From: Apostichopus japonicus
Lineage: Eukaryota > Echinodermata > Holothuroidea > Aspidochirotida > Stichopodidae
NCBI RefSeq assembly: GCF_037975245.1
Contig: NC_092567.1
Span: forward strand, 7,998,714-8,062,713
Length of the DNA: 64,000 bases
Direction of reading: 5' to 3'
Below the pieces are notes generated by a model, which was not told the origin of the DNA, did no database searches, and worked only from the letters and a program-made list of their open reading frames with translations. Each line of letters opens with the position of its first letter. Within the stretch, counting starts at the first letter, position 1. Of this stretch, positions 50,701 through 63,349 are shown one piece after another. The position numbers and the translations under genes are program-made.

Positions 50701-51739
50701 GTTTGAATCGGTACAATAGGTGAGTGTTTTTGCGCGACTAGATTTGGACTACACAGTAAGTCTGCAATTTTCCTGTCTAAATGTTGGTAAATAGTTTGCG
50801 AATAACCAGGCTTAATTTACACAACTTTTCTGTGAAATATGTATCTCCATTGGGTTAGATCATATATAGAGTAAACTATTGAATATACACAGTACATATA
50901 GGACTAAACAGGATAGGCCGAAGCTCAAGTGAGGGTGAGGAATGACTGGTATCCTTGGAAGAATTATTTTTGGTGGAGAGGAAGTTGGTTCTTTTGGTAA
51001 GTCAAAGCATACAAGCTACTTAATAATCAATCCTGCCATCTCGAGAAATGCTCTGACCAATATTAAGTAGTGGCTCCAGAAGCACAGTAAACCTGGGGGA
51101 GAGAGTAAGGGGGGGGGGGGCTGACACCTGAACTGCTTTTGCATAACAACACAGTTCTTAAATGTCCATACTGTATAGTGTGCAGTATGGCATACTTCCG
51201 TCAATGCACCGTGTACACAGTTTTATTACATATAGGCCTACAGCGCATGTAGGCATGTAGGACAAAAAAATGAGCTTATATACCCGTCAAAACAAACAAT
51301 CTCCGCGTCGCAAATGAAGCATTGTAAGAAACATCAAGAACAACAAATTCTAGCTTTCGATGAAGGTCGTAATATTGAAATATCGACTTCTGAAATATAC
51401 TGATGTTGCTACCATGGGTAACATTGGACGTGGTTTGTAATCAAGATCATATTGTTTTTCATGACAGTTCGGTGGAAAGGGTGTTGTGTGGATTGGAAGT
51501 AGATCTTGGTGGGAACATTTGTGTGAAGGTGAGGTTAAATGTCATCATTGTCGGTTTTTGAATACATAAATAAAAACACACACACACACCGTGTATCATA
51601 GTACACTATCACGTACGATACGTCAAAGAAGAGGCTTATGAAAGTCTCGATTTGTTTTGTTCGAATTGAATTTTAGTCACCATCACGGGACCATGTTGAA
51701 GTTATCAGCTGATTACATCTGTTATGTTAAGTTAGAATA
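47701..51739. other. Nothing firmly recognised
   Basis: G tract at 48657-48668 and C tract at 49098-49112. A minus-strand open frame at 49700-49885 ends at a GTAAGC donor-like site and might be an exon, but it has no partner. TGACGTCA at 50428-50435. Confidence 0.3.
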
Positions 51740-51827
51740 TTAGGAGGCCTTAGTGAGGTTCCGCAAAGCGGTCTCATATAACGCTTCATAATCTTCCTCT
51801 TTTTTGACCAAACTGAGCAGACGGAAT
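51740..51827 (-). CDS. Possible terminal coding exon, minus strand
   Basis: A strong acceptor on the minus strand (CGTTTTTTCCTCTCAACCAG) is followed by one base and 28 open codons (FRLLSLVKKEEDYEALYETA then LRNLTKAS) to TAA. The acidic amphipathic composition looks protein-like. Upstream exons should lie at higher coordinates, but I could not connect any. It is not recognised and may be chance. Confidence 0.33.
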
Positions 51828-53110
51828 CTGGTTGAGAGGAAAAAACGATAAAGTATTGTAAAACAGTAAGTGATCATCAAATGACGTATACAAGTGGTAA
51901 GGCGCTGAGCATGACAATACATCAATAAGCAAGCCAAATGTAGTGTACCGACTGAGGCGCTTGAGATAACAAATGTATACGATGTTAACCCGTTTCTTAA
52001 GGTTGTAACTTGAAATCGGTCACGTGATGTATCCTCTGTACATTAAATGAGGAATTATCCCTGACTAACAATCATAGTCACTGACTCAGTTATCAGTGTA
52101 TCAGTCAAAAATACACGAACGTTTGCAATCTTCGTTGAAGTGTTGTTTAATAAATAACGTACGTACATACAACACTGTTAATGTTGGAATTATTTACAAG
52201 ATCATCAAGTAGATCTCAAACATGTCACACAGTCCTGTATTGTACACAAAGTAAAACAAGAAACGTTTCCAATGCGAATATTGATCACATTAATGACTAA
52301 TGAGCATGAGCATGAATTAACAATTTCAAAATAAACAAACTGTTTACAATAAAATAATTAACCGGTTAACCGTCAACATTTATCCAGTCTGATCTTATTT
52401 TACCTCGTAGTTGCAGACTTAGGAAAGATTGAAAACAGGTAAGAGGATAAGACAAAAAAAAAGTTATCGTGATCCGTAACAAGGTAGAAAACAAAAACAT
52501 TTCTATATAACAGAGTTCTATATTTCTGTCTCTGTTCTCGTAAAACCGTTTACTGTTCACGCGTCTTCTGTGTTTGGATATTTGAGAAGGTCGACGAAAT
52601 TTCAAATTCGAATAGAATCTTTCAAAGTTCTCGCAAACTGCCGTTAACTTATGAAAAATCTAGAAGATTGTGTAAGTTGTAACGAAAGTTTAATTGAATT
52701 GCATTATTCATTATGTGATCGTGGAGCAAACTCTGACATTTCAGAATTAATAGCGTGACAATTCCGCAAAAAAAAGGTCTAGCGCCCTCGAAAACGAAAG
52801 TTTTCGACAGCCTCTTCCCTTCAAGTTAGTCGGACTTTCATCATAATTATTTGGAAGTAGCTTAGTGATCTACTCAAACCACTCACGATCTGTTTTTTTC
52901 CTTGATAATAATATATCAAAGAAAAAAAAGCGTTAAAATATCATTCATTATTACTAACTGATCAGTTCTACGTAGCGGTTTGCGAATAAGATGATCCTAA
53001 CAAGAACATAAAATATGTTCAATCAATTGCTGATCAGTTTTGTCTTGGTTTGTCTAATAATTCCGATTGAAAAACAAAATAGTTTACTTTAAAATTACAT
53101 TAATCAGTTG
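51828..53110. other. Nothing recognised
   Basis: AT-rich; an open frame at 52366-52605 on the minus strand lacks support. Confidence 0.3.
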
Positions 53111-53289
53111 CTCATTAGTAAGTACGATTTAAAGAAGTTTGACCGTATCGGTATCTGTATGTTTCAATTTCGGGAGAGATTTGGTGTTGCCAAGGTCTTT
53201 TTGTTTTTGTATGTAATTGAAATTTGTGCCAAGCACTAGTAAAATAAAAATGAAAAAAACTGGTAAAGTTTTGTCAAGAAGCTATTTTC

Positions 53290-54072
53290 TAGTGTTGTAG
53301 TACTCGAAAAGCACCCGGCACTCGAGTGGCATTCAAGCATCTTTTTTTTTCAAATGATCGGTACTCGCACTAGGTTAACAGTACTTGGTACTCATCCTTT
53401 CGCACCCGCACTCTGATGCTTAAGTACTCGTACTTGTACTCGATCTAAAGTGCTTGGTACTTGTTCGTGACGAGTTATGTAAAACAAACAGTTTCGTAAT
53501 ACTGACGTTACAGTAGGTAGTTATTATAAGTTATCGATGATTTTTATTACTCTGTAATGTCACCGTACTCATGTGTCTCTATACTGCAGCAGAATAGCCG
53601 TTTATATTACCAAGAACAGTACATATAGCATGAACAAAGAAAGCATAAGTGATGTATATTATGTGTCTAACATAAAACAATTTATAGCATGTTTGTAGTA
53701 TTAATATGGCACTTGCAACCCTATTAACCCATCATTTTAAGACATTTTACATTTGAAAATTTGTCAAACCATAACAAGACACGAACAATGTCTTCATATT
53801 CGACTGGTATATATCATTTACTTATAATCACCACCGGGAGCAGTTATAACTATTAGGTTGTTGTATATTTAAGAAATCAAAAGTACTCGTATGAAATAGT
53901 TTAATTCGTATTCGGTACTGAATACTGTATATAGAATACTGTACTCGAAAACTGGTACTCGGTGCTCGGATCCTAACAAGCCAGTCATCGGGCTAGGATA
54001 CCTGGGTTCTCGGGAACCTCAAGTACTTAAAAGTACTTGGTAATCGGATAAATGTACCTGGCTACAACACTG
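53290..54072. mobile_element. hAT-like non-autonomous element
   Basis: Ends TAGTGTTGTAG and CTACAACACTG are inverted repeats (10 of 11 positions, the first base differing) with the hAT-style AGTGTTGTAG start. Subterminal regions are filled with GTACTCG/GGTACTCGG/GTACTTGG motifs. No transposase. The 8-bp flanks do not match clearly. Only its right end survives in copy B (CTACAACACTG at 56208-56218). Confidence 0.55.
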
Positions 54073-54599
54073 TTACTATTCTGTTCAGTTTTGTTTGATA
54101 TCATTGTATTTGGTCAAATCTTTAACAACCAGAACAATTAACTTCTTATAAGCCTATAGACTACTTTCACATCAATAAACAGAGTACAACTCATCATTAA
54201 TTGACTTGGACTGGCCCATTGTTTTATTATAAAAATGACTTATAACATATATTATACTGGTGTAAACAGTTGAATAGCAGCTGTTTGAAATCAGATCATG
54301 GAAAAAAGGAACTTCGTGCAGCTGCTGATTGAATATTAATGCGGAATAATTATGCTAAATTTCAAACTTTTGTTCTGTCAAATTTTCAGCGAATCTAGGA
54401 GAAATCTTCATATCTTTACCACGGAACAAACAAAAAATGCTATAACATTTGAAATATTTATCGGATTGGAGAAGAAACAAGCAAAACTTTAAAATAAAAA
54501 GCTAACAGTGGGACTGACTAAATTTTTCTTCTCATTGAAATTATGTATTCAAATTATTCAATTCAATTTTGGGTGATCAATCAATTTACCCATAAAGAT

Positions 54600-54622
54600 A
54601 AATAATAATAATAATAATAATA
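54600..54622 (+). repeat. (AAT)n microsatellite
   Basis: Seven consecutive AAT units, followed by an A/T-rich tail. Copy B has only a decayed version near 56760. Confidence 0.7.
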
Positions 54623-55620
54623 AAAAAGGTTTGTAGCCAGGGTCATTTTTTAGAAGTCACAAGTAGGAGTGGGGGAGTAGGGGTGGGGATGGGATCAATT
54701 TAAAGAAAGCTGCCTTCACACACGGTATAATATACAATTATCTAATGAAGTTCAACGTGACTGTCAAATCTTCAGCCCCCTTGCCTTCATTTGGAAAATG
54801 CAAAGAGTGACAGATTTACAATAAAATGGCCAACGTTTTCAGACATACAGTGGAAATTTGAAAATAAGATGTCAAATTTTCGATTTATTGCTATCCTTTC
54901 AACTTGATATATGACAAGCGTAAGCAAAAATATTTGCAGAATATAGAAATTGGCAATGAGATTTGTGTTGCTAAGGAACAACGAGTCATGCCGTCTGTTG
55001 TTCGGGTCTATGTACATTTGTGTACAGTCTTGACTAGCTGCGTGAGTTCCAGCTGCAGTTCGATTGTTTGAAAAAGTACTCACAATGAAAATGTTTTACT
55101 TGAAAATTGCGGTAAACATCGAGAAATGTACCACTTAGCTAGATTCCATTGTTCAGATATAGCTTCACAAGGAACGTGGTAGCTATAAGATCATGACTTC
55201 AGTTGTTGTGGAACCATATACATTCAAGGCGAACCACTAGAGTTGAGTGTCAAAAGGGACAAGGGGTTAGATTATTTTCGGGGTACAAGTTAGAAGCTAG
55301 AACTTGATCCAAGTTAGAACTTAGCTAGGCAAGGACTTCACAGTAGGGTGATTGTGAATATCTTCTAAATAGAAAACGTTATAGTAAGTTTGATTTAGCG
55401 AGAAATTCATTTGAACAGTTCCCATATTCAAAGTGCGTGTCATAACCAATGAACGTTACTTAAAACAGGCGCATTCGTAAAAACCGTTACAAAGGCTGCA
55501 CGCCATCAGTGTATAAATTTAGTAACTGGTGTTTCCCTGCTATTGTATATAGTATGACCTCTGCCTCGGTTGGATACATATGAATAGATTTGTTATGTTA
55601 CTGCGTTACCTGCAGAAATG

Positions 55621-56990
55621 ACTCATATTTTAGTAAAGTAACTTCGATTTAAAGAAGTTTGACCGTTTCGGTATCTGTATTTTCATGTTAGGGAGAGATT
55701 TGGTGGTGCCAAGTTCTTTTTGTTTGTGTATGTAATGGGAATAGCCGAGTATATTATCACGTACAGTAACATATAGGATGTACAGAGAAAGCAAAAGTGA
55801 TGTATTTTTCTAACATTTAATAATGTGTAGCATGTTCGTAGTATTACTATTACACTTGGATCCCTATTAACCCATCATTTAAGACATTTTACATTTTAAA
55901 ATATATCAAACAATAACAAGACACGAACAATGTCTTCATATTCGACTGGTTTGTATCTTTTACTTATAATTACCACCGGGAGCAGTTATAAATAGTTTTT
56001 TTAAATAAGTTTTTTTTTTGTATATTTCAAAAACCAAATGTACTCGTATGAAATAGTATACTTCGTACTCGGTACTCGGCTTCTAAATATTGTTCTCGGA
56101 AATTGGTACTCGGTGCTCGGATCATACGAAGTAGTCATCGGACTATGATACCTGGTACTCGGAGCCTCATTTTCGAAAGTACTTGGTACTAGGATACATG
56201 TACCTGGCTACAACACTGTTGCTATTTCTTCATTTTTGCTATATATAATTTTATTTGATCAAATCTTCAACAACCAGAACAATTTACTTATTACTACGTT
56301 CACATCAATAAGTAGAGTATAACCCCATCTTTAAAGAACTTTGACTTGCTCATGATTTTCTTCAATAAACATAACTTGCAGCCTGTTAACCTTTATAACA
56401 AAAATGACATATAAATTATACTGGTGTAAACAGTTAAATGGCAGCTGTTTGAAATCACTCAGATCATGGAAACAGGGACTTCGTCCAGCTGCTGGTTGAA
56501 TATGAATAACTGTGCTAAATTCCAAACGTTTTTTTTTCTGTAAACCTCCTAAGCGAATCTAGGAGAATATCATATCTTTACAACAAAAAGAAACAAACAA
56601 TGCTATAACATTTCCTAAGATATCGACCAGATTGGAGAAGAAAAAAGCAAATCTTAAAACAACAGCTAACAGAGGAACTGACTAAACTTGTTCCTTTGAT
56701 CTAAATTTTCAATTCAAATTCAGTCTTCGGTGATCAATATATTTATTAATGGAGATAAGTAATATAATAAAAAAAAGTCTGTACATAGGGCTAATTTTAA
56801 TAAGTCACTTAAGCGTTACTTAAAGCAGGACTATTCGCAAAGGCGTTACAAAAGGCTTTTACGTCATCAGTGTATAAATCTAGTAACTGACGTTCCCCTG
56901 ATATTGTATATGCAGTATTGCCTCCGACTCGGTTGGATAATTATGAATATATTTGTTTGTTCCTACGTTTACTGAAGAAATGACTCATAA
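55621..56990 (+). repeat. Tandem segmental duplication, copy B (about 1.4 kb, shortened)
   Basis: Begins with the same CGATTTAAAGAAGTTTGACC block as copy A directly after copy A's GAAATGACTCATA end, and ends with GAAATGACTCATAACTGA. Two internal deletions relative to copy A, or two insertions in copy A, explain the length difference. Confidence 0.8.
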
Positions 56991-57699
56991 CTGATTTTTT
57001 TCTTTAATAAAAGTACACAGAAAATAAGTGTAACCAAATAATCAAAACGTATGGCGCATCAGTTGTACGACAAGTTTTAACACGGCGATCATGAAAAATA
57101 TGAAGTAGTCGATATGTTTCTGAAATTATCTTTATATATCGGATTGATGTCTGCACAGTTTGGACATATTGACCGGTTTTGTAATGGAATTCCGATACTG
57201 CCATTTTCACCTTAGAGTTAGAAAAGCTTGATCTATAACTATGGCATTGTATGTTAATCAACACTTCCTAAACCAAACAGTTGGACACAACCTCCCATTC
57301 CAGGACCATTTGATACCGGAACCAATAATCAAGGATTGAATATAACATGAAGGATTTCCATTTTATTGAAACTAAAGGTCATTGAGTCAATGATATTTAC
57401 ACCAAAACAAAGGACATCCAATTAAAACCTGATTAGGTAAGTAAATAAGGTTCATAGATTGTACTGATCAATGTAGGAAATAAGGGAGGTGGTATAGTAC
57501 AGGACCTGGTGACAAAGAGGTAATCCACCACTCCCGACCCCCCCCCCCTACACACACAAACACGCTAGACTTCATTTAGTGTCAATTTGTATTCAAGTTA
57601 TTTCATTTTAGGGTGAGCTTGTGTATGTGTGATGTCCTTTAGTTGTTGATTTTGAACTCACCTATGTGGTTCACTTTTTTCTTTGTTTATGTAATCTAC

Positions 57700-58010
57700 T
57701 CTACTTAAATGAAAGACTGAAATGTTAGTCTAATCATCTGAAATTTCAGTCTAATGATGGATGGTATTAGGGATCAAACTACATAGACTAAATTCCAGTC
57801 TGAAATGTAAAGACTGAATGTCAGTCTTAGCTAGACTAAATACTCTGCAGTATAATAGACTGAAAATCAAACCATTTTAAACTGAACAGTTAGAAGTTTA
57901 GACTGAATTATTGCAGCACCAGTCTAAATTAGATTGAACACTTTCTAGTATATTAGACTGATATATAGGCTGAAAAGTCAGTCGTTTAGAATGAATTATT
58001 ACACATCATA
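57700..58010. repeat. Cryptic repeat of AGACTGAA / TTCAGTCT motifs
   Basis: About a dozen AGACTGA(A) or complementary TCAGTCT cores, in both orientations and at irregular spacing, within 300 bases. No coding sequence. Confidence 0.55.
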
Positions 58011-58259
58011 GCTATACTGTCAATCTTATGAATTGCAAATTCTGGTTTGAAAATGCTTTCCTAATGATCCTCCATGTTGGCTAAGTGCTGAAATTCTTCA
58101 TTGTTGATGCATTTACCCTCAAAAACAACATTCTAAGATATGTTAATGCAAGGGGTCTTTTTCTCAACACAAGCACCAGAAAACACACTACTTGTTAAGA
58201 AAAAGTCGCCTAGTAGGAAAGAACCTGGGCACGAAAACCAAACTACCGAACGACTGATG

Positions 58260-58400
58260 CGCTCTCAACCACAGTCCCCTTTCATCGGGACTGTGACTGA
58301 GAGATCATCGTCGGGTGTGCATTACCATTCCCTTCGAAAGATACTACACATACTACATATACTACATATGATCTTAGCCAAAAGGCCGAAACACAAGTCA
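58260..58400 (-). ncRNA. U2 snRNA-like sequence, probably a derived copy or pseudogene
   Basis: The minus strand at about 58393 to 58368 reads CGGCCTTTTGGCTAAGATCA, identical to the conserved 5' part of U2 snRNA. Next come three copies of GTAGTA (the U2 branch-point recognition sequence) within about 25 bases; normal U2 has one. The remaining U2 domains (Sm site region, stem-loops III and IV) are not recognisable. In their place is CCCTTCGAAAGGG-like sequence and a strong hairpin at 58262-58303 (CTCTCA..CACAGTCCC pairing with GGGGACTGTG..TGAGAG). It is more likely a U2-derived repeat or pseudogene than a working U2 gene. Confidence 0.55.
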
Positions 58401-59162
58401 CTTTTCTGATCAATGTTTAACAAGTCATGTTGTGATTTCAACATTATTCAGTGGAAGTTAAAAATGGGTTGTAGACAATGATACTTTAAACATCAGTGAA
58501 CTGAGTACTTTGGAAATACTCTCAGTTGATCAAGAATTGTACATATCCTACAGGTATAACATGTTAGACAGTTTAACATTTGGCTTCAGATATGAAAGAG
58601 TATTAAATTCATCACAGAGTGGTGGAATTTGCTTCCACATAGACCTTTTTGTTTTGTTTTAGAGATAGGATAAACATAGGTGTGGGCATATGTTTTCAGC
58701 TTTAAATGGACTTTTTTATCATTTATATGCTTCATGTACATTCCTGTACTAGCTTGTGTATTTGTTATATCTATCTGCTTTCTATCTCTGTAACTGGATA
58801 CATTAACATCTCAGAGCTGCACTTGAAAGACGCGACTTCTACTGTTGGCAAGATTCGAACGTTTGAAGTGCAAAAACATAGCCTGCGTGCACCGTTGTTT
58901 TGTATATAACATGAACATCGGACAATCAAGGCATGATCATTCGTCTTACTATGGGATTACCTTAATAAAGATAGAAAAACAAAGTTTTCAATAAATATGC
59001 ACAGACATTGCAAATATGTGAGTAAACAATTAAAATGCCTGTAATTATTAATGTGAACTGATAGTATAAAAAGAGAGATACCACAAAACAAGAACCCTAC
59101 AGTCCATAGTAACATAGTTCTTAAGTAAATGGCCACACAGGATCGGAACAGTCGAATCTTGT

Positions 59163-62100
59163 TCACTTAATGTGCAAGTCATGTACATGAATATTGATTT
59201 GAGTGGACTTCAAATGGTGTGAGTCATCTTCAGTTCGCTGCAAAAGTGTAGCATTGTCAGATGTTGTGAAGCGACTTCTATCCAATGTATTTCTGTGGTT
59301 AACGTTAACAAGCAATTGTTTATGTAATTTCACAAACTCCCACATTTTTGGAGACGCAGTGACTTTTGAAGAGCTTGTCGGCTGCCTCCACAATGTTTGC
59401 CCAGCTGGAAATAACTGTTTTGTTGGCTCAGCTACAATGAAATATTGCTTATGGCCAGTGTCATGTCCACCAGAAAGTTTAAATTGCTGACTATACTGGA
59501 CAATATTTCTTTTCCGGGCTGCAGCTTCCACATCTGTGCCTTCCTGTTGAGTAAGGATATGAAATCAATTTAAAGAAATATTCTTACAGAATTGTTTAGA
59601 CAGTGAGCTTAACCCGTAAATGCATTATATATTAACCCAATTGTTGAGGACCCCTGACATGGATAAATCAGATTATTCATGGGACTCTTTAACTTGGAGC
59701 TAAGAAACAAAGGATACAGTACTTGTATTTCCCTAGGAAAGAATAAAGAAAATGAAATATGACTGGCAAGAGAAGGCAAAGCTACTTTAGGTCACCACAC
59801 ATGCAATGTATGTTTAATGTGATGTGTAACATGAAGAATAGCCAGCAAAGAAACATAATGATAAGAATGAGTGAGGGATAACTGACCTATCATTGATGGT
59901 ATTTTGCTGATTGACAATACTAGTAAAATTAGTGATAAGGTGATCAAGATGTCAACTTTGCAAGAATAAAAGCACACATCAGGGTCTGAGGTCTGAGAAC
60001 CATTCTTTCACAGAAAGGAGATCTTGTCACATGTTTTTCTTTGAGGTAGTGATTAAAACCCTTTATGAATCTTTCACACACTAAATCATCTTACCATTAC
60101 TTATTAACCATAACTGTATTTTTGTGGCATGTTGTCGCCAAATGTTTTCCCACCGTTTTATAGGCTACTATAGCAGTAAGTTTAGTTGCAAAGATACGAA
60201 TCTGTCACAATACATTTGGAAAACTAAATATGTATTGTGATGAGGTTTGAATGCTGACAAGATTTTTAAGAAAAAATATACCCTGATTTATGCCTTTAGG
60301 TCCCATGTTGCGTTCAAGTAAACAAATCATCATTTCTTTGCTCACAGTAAGCATATAATCACACTTCCACATATACTGTATGTTTCTTTCTTCAAAATTT
60401 AGATTGTATTGCAAATCTGAACAATTAAACAATATGAGATCAAACAAACCAGGCGATTATTCACATATACCCCCGTGTTTACATTTTCTGAGTTCTAGTG
60501 TGCATGTACTGACGGCCACACTGTACCATACACAGTGATACATATAACAAAACAACGGTCTCACAGTTTGTGAATTAGCCAATATTTCTAGTAAGAAATA
60601 CACAATTGGAAATAATGTTATTGCAGACACTAAAACGGGATGATATCAGCACAATATGTAGGTTGGTCATAGTTATTACTATTACCAAAGTGATGAACGC
60701 ATCACTATTTGCAGGGTTGTTCAGCGGCCCTGACAATAATTTAAAATGTATTCAGTATTTAACTTACAGCTATATTCTGTACGAAGTATAGGACATCTCC
60801 AGATCTACTAGTTGGCAGCTTCCCATAACTATACCTCTTCATATTTACCAATCTGTGCAACATGTAGATTAGAGTAGATATAATACAGATGTCTTCTGAA
60901 ATGAAAAGAAAGAATATTAAATAATTAGAACATCACATAAATTGCACCATCTAGTTTAAATGGTATGGACTGTTCATTAAGCTACTTCCCTAATCACAGG
61001 CTGAGAGATTTACCATCCTCCTCCTACAACTTTTACAGATGGTATTACAAGTAGATTTAATATTCGGCATAACTTTTTTTTCCTAATAGGGTTGTAAATT
61101 AGTACAACGGTTTGCCTGAGAAAGTTGTACTCGCAAGTAGTGTGAATGGGTTTAAGAATGCTTTGGACAAGCACTTTAAGCATGGTTATTGGCTCAGAGT
61201 GTTTGTTTCTTCAGTTTTCTTTCTCTCTCAGGACTATAAGGTCCTTGATGGGGACTTGAGTGTCCCTCCTGATCCTGTTTTTTCTACTAAACTAAACTAA
61301 CCCGTTTGAGGCTTATAGCATTGCACTGATAACGTGCTGATGCTTATTTTCACACGGCCCTCTGATACCTTACACCCAATAGCTACTCTAAGTTATAACT
61401 TACGTAGTTACTATTGTTTTTTAATTATCAAATCTGAGCACTGTACACAAAACTTGTTTGGCTCCACATAGTAGTTTGAGTATGATACAGGCATCATATC
61501 ACCTTATTTCTCTTCCTTTACAACATTATATCCCTAACGCAATGTTATTAAGAAGCATAGACACATGCACAGCCTAGGCTTATTGGTCGAGGTTACAATA
61601 GGTAACTTAGGTAACTTAACATGGGTAAATTAAATACAAGTTAGGCCTAGGCTAGCTTGACTTAACTGCATATTTACCAACTACTAACTAGCCTACTATA
61701 ACTAGTGCTAGACCAAGACTAGGCCCTGTTGTGTTAAACCTAGGCTTTAGACAGTAGTACCAGCCAACTATAACTTACAACCTAGCCGTAGGGATGTAGA
61801 AGACGGTAAAATCGCATATCACGTGACATCTTGTGATCACACGCAAATTTGAATGATTCGATACGTAAAGCACGAAGAATAAGATAGACGCTCAAAAAGC
61901 CTCAAATTCGATCAAATTCAAAGCAGTATGTTACCTTCTCACCATGAGAGAGAAACAGCTATGTTGAACTGTGTTTTAATAAATTTATTTTATGTTTCTC
62001 CAATTTGTCTGTACCATCGGCATGCGAATAGTCAGTGCATGTGAATTGCGTGTAATTTCAATATAAAATAATTTAAGGTCGGCCTAGCCTAACTTTGTTG

Positions 62101-62900
62101 TCATTTGAAGACCTAAAACTGTTGTATGGATACCTTTACAAAGGATTAATTTAATCTTGCATCATGGTCCTATCAGAGAATATCTCAAAACGACATGATC
62201 ATTAATCACGTCCGTAATATCCCAACGGGTACATTTCGTACGTCCACTGTGCATCGACGATTTTAGAGACATTTTCTGAGGCTTCAACTGTCAAAACTTC
62301 AATTCAGTCAAATATTTGAAGGAGAGTATAATATTAATTAATCTTCAGGAAACAGAACGATCAGCCTGCATCATCAGTTTTAGGAGAAAGAAAAAGACTA
62401 AATTAGCATCGCGGTTTTACCGTATGCATATACCATCTAAGTTAGGGCCTACATCTTTTCATCATTTCTCTTTATTTATAAGCTTCTTGAGCTTCCACAA
62501 ACATATCAAAGTAAAATTGTATAGGACAAGACAGAACACTCGAAAATAATTTGCATATGCAAAGTTTGTCATGATAGGATTAACGTTAGGCCTAACTCGA
62601 ACCTAGACCTAAATTACTATTAGTTAATACTAGCCCTACGTACAGTGTTTCGTTAACGCTAGCCATATAGCCTGTCAGTATGTTAGGCCTAACTAGACTA
62701 TGCCTACCGCCAGTCAACATCCTATTCAGTGTTCTAAACTGCAAATGTACAATATGCACGCAGGCTAAGCCACACAATTGTGCCTGTTAACATTTTATAC
62801 AAATTAAACAAAAGAATAAAGTAGGGCCTACACTCGAACTGCGTAAGGAATTCGTCACCAAAGCCTTCTCCGCAAGAAACGTTCTTGGCAATTCTGCCAT
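59163..62900 (-). CDS. Unrecognised three-exon gene, about 191 codons
   Basis: Exon 1 is 62900-62834 (MAELPRTFLAEKALVTNSLR, donor GTGTAG; an alternative GTAGGC donor lies two bases later). Exon 2 is 60895-60768 (acceptor TTCTTTTCATTTCAG, donor GTAAGT; includes MLHRLVNMKRYSYGKLPTSR). Exon 3 is 59543-59163 (acceptor TCCTTACTCAACAG; starts EGTDVEAAARKRNIVQYSQQ, ends VHDLHIK, TGA). Phases agree and no stops occur. Exon 2 gives a mildly hydrophobic helix (DICIISTLIYMLHRL) and exon 3 is basic to neutral and soluble-looking. No signal peptide is evident, and I do not recognise the family. The exon 1 to 2 link is the weakest part, since an extra exon between them cannot be excluded. A LINE fragment lies on the other strand in intron 1, and the 5' part is rich in TAGGCCTA motifs. 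Confidence 0.62.
61102..61302 (+). mobile_element. 3'-end remnant of a non-LTR retrotransposon (CR1/Jockey-like)
   Basis: The frame reads YNGLPEKVVLASSVNGFKNA then LDKHFKH and ends at a TAA near 61298-61300. (W/Y)N.LP..VV.ASSVN.FKN.LD is the well-known C-terminal signature of ORF2 in CR1/Jockey-type LINEs. The copy is cut 5' and ends in CTAAACTAAACTAA, a short tandem tail usual for such elements. It lies antisense in intron 1 of the gene at 59163-62900. Confidence 0.68.
61560..62720. promoter_or_regulatory. TAGGCCTA/CTAGGC-rich tracts near a gene start
   Basis: 61560-61790 and 62580-62710 hold many copies of AGCCTAGGCTT, TTAGGCCTAGGCTAGC, GTTAGGCCTAACT and similar. They lie in intron 1 close to the start of the minus-strand gene. 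The same composition occurs at 15380-15570, upstream of the transposase. Function unknown. Confidence 0.35.
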
Positions 62901-63349
62901 TTTCACTGGAACTTTTTTTTTCACTGGAACCAAGTACATACGTGTATAGTATAGCTAAGGCCTGATGATTGGGGGGGGGGGGGGTGTAATGGCTGAAATT
63001 CCAACTGGATGAGTTTTGAAGCCAGAAAATTCCAACTGCTGCCTTGTACCCTCCATGCACTACTCGTCAACGATACGGTCAGTGTCATTCAGACTCCCCG
63101 TCTTTCGCGACTGCACTTTTGTTCCGAACTTTTTTCGAATCATTTGTACCACTGGCTCTCACTTCACAATCTTATGAATCATTATGGTTAAGCAAGTTAA
63201 CTGCGTATAAGTTTTATGCTTGAAGGCTATATAGACTACTAACTACAAAAGCTATGTTAATGTAACAAAGGGGATTTTTTTTTCTTCAACAAATTATATT
63301 CGACGACAAAAATACAGTGCTTTTTCGTAGCGCACTTAACATTATTTCC
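62901..63349. promoter_or_regulatory. Presumed upstream region of the minus-strand gene
   Basis: Starts directly before the ATG at 62900. Contains a duplicated TTTCACTGGAAC and a run of 14 G at about 62970-62983. No TATA box recognised. Confidence 0.3.

Larger units (their letters stand above)
53111..55620 (+). repeat. Tandem segmental duplication, copy A (about 2.5 kb)
   Basis: Shares an ordered series of blocks with 55621-56990: CGATTTAAAGAAGTTTGACC, GTCTTCATATTCGACTGGT, ACCACCGGGAGCAGTTATAA, CTACAACACTGTT, TTGACTTG.. and CATCAGTGTATAAAT. Copy A additionally has 53222-53590 and about 54660-55440, which copy B lacks. Confidence 0.8.

Noticed and set aside
58340-58400. Functional U2 snRNA gene
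   Set aside because: Only the 5' domain is conserved. The GUAGUA is triplicated and the Sm site and 3' stem-loops are not recognisable.
59203-59490. 95-codon plus-strand open frame
   Set aside because: Antisense shadow of the minus-strand terminal exon 59163-59543, which has an acceptor and fits two upstream exons.
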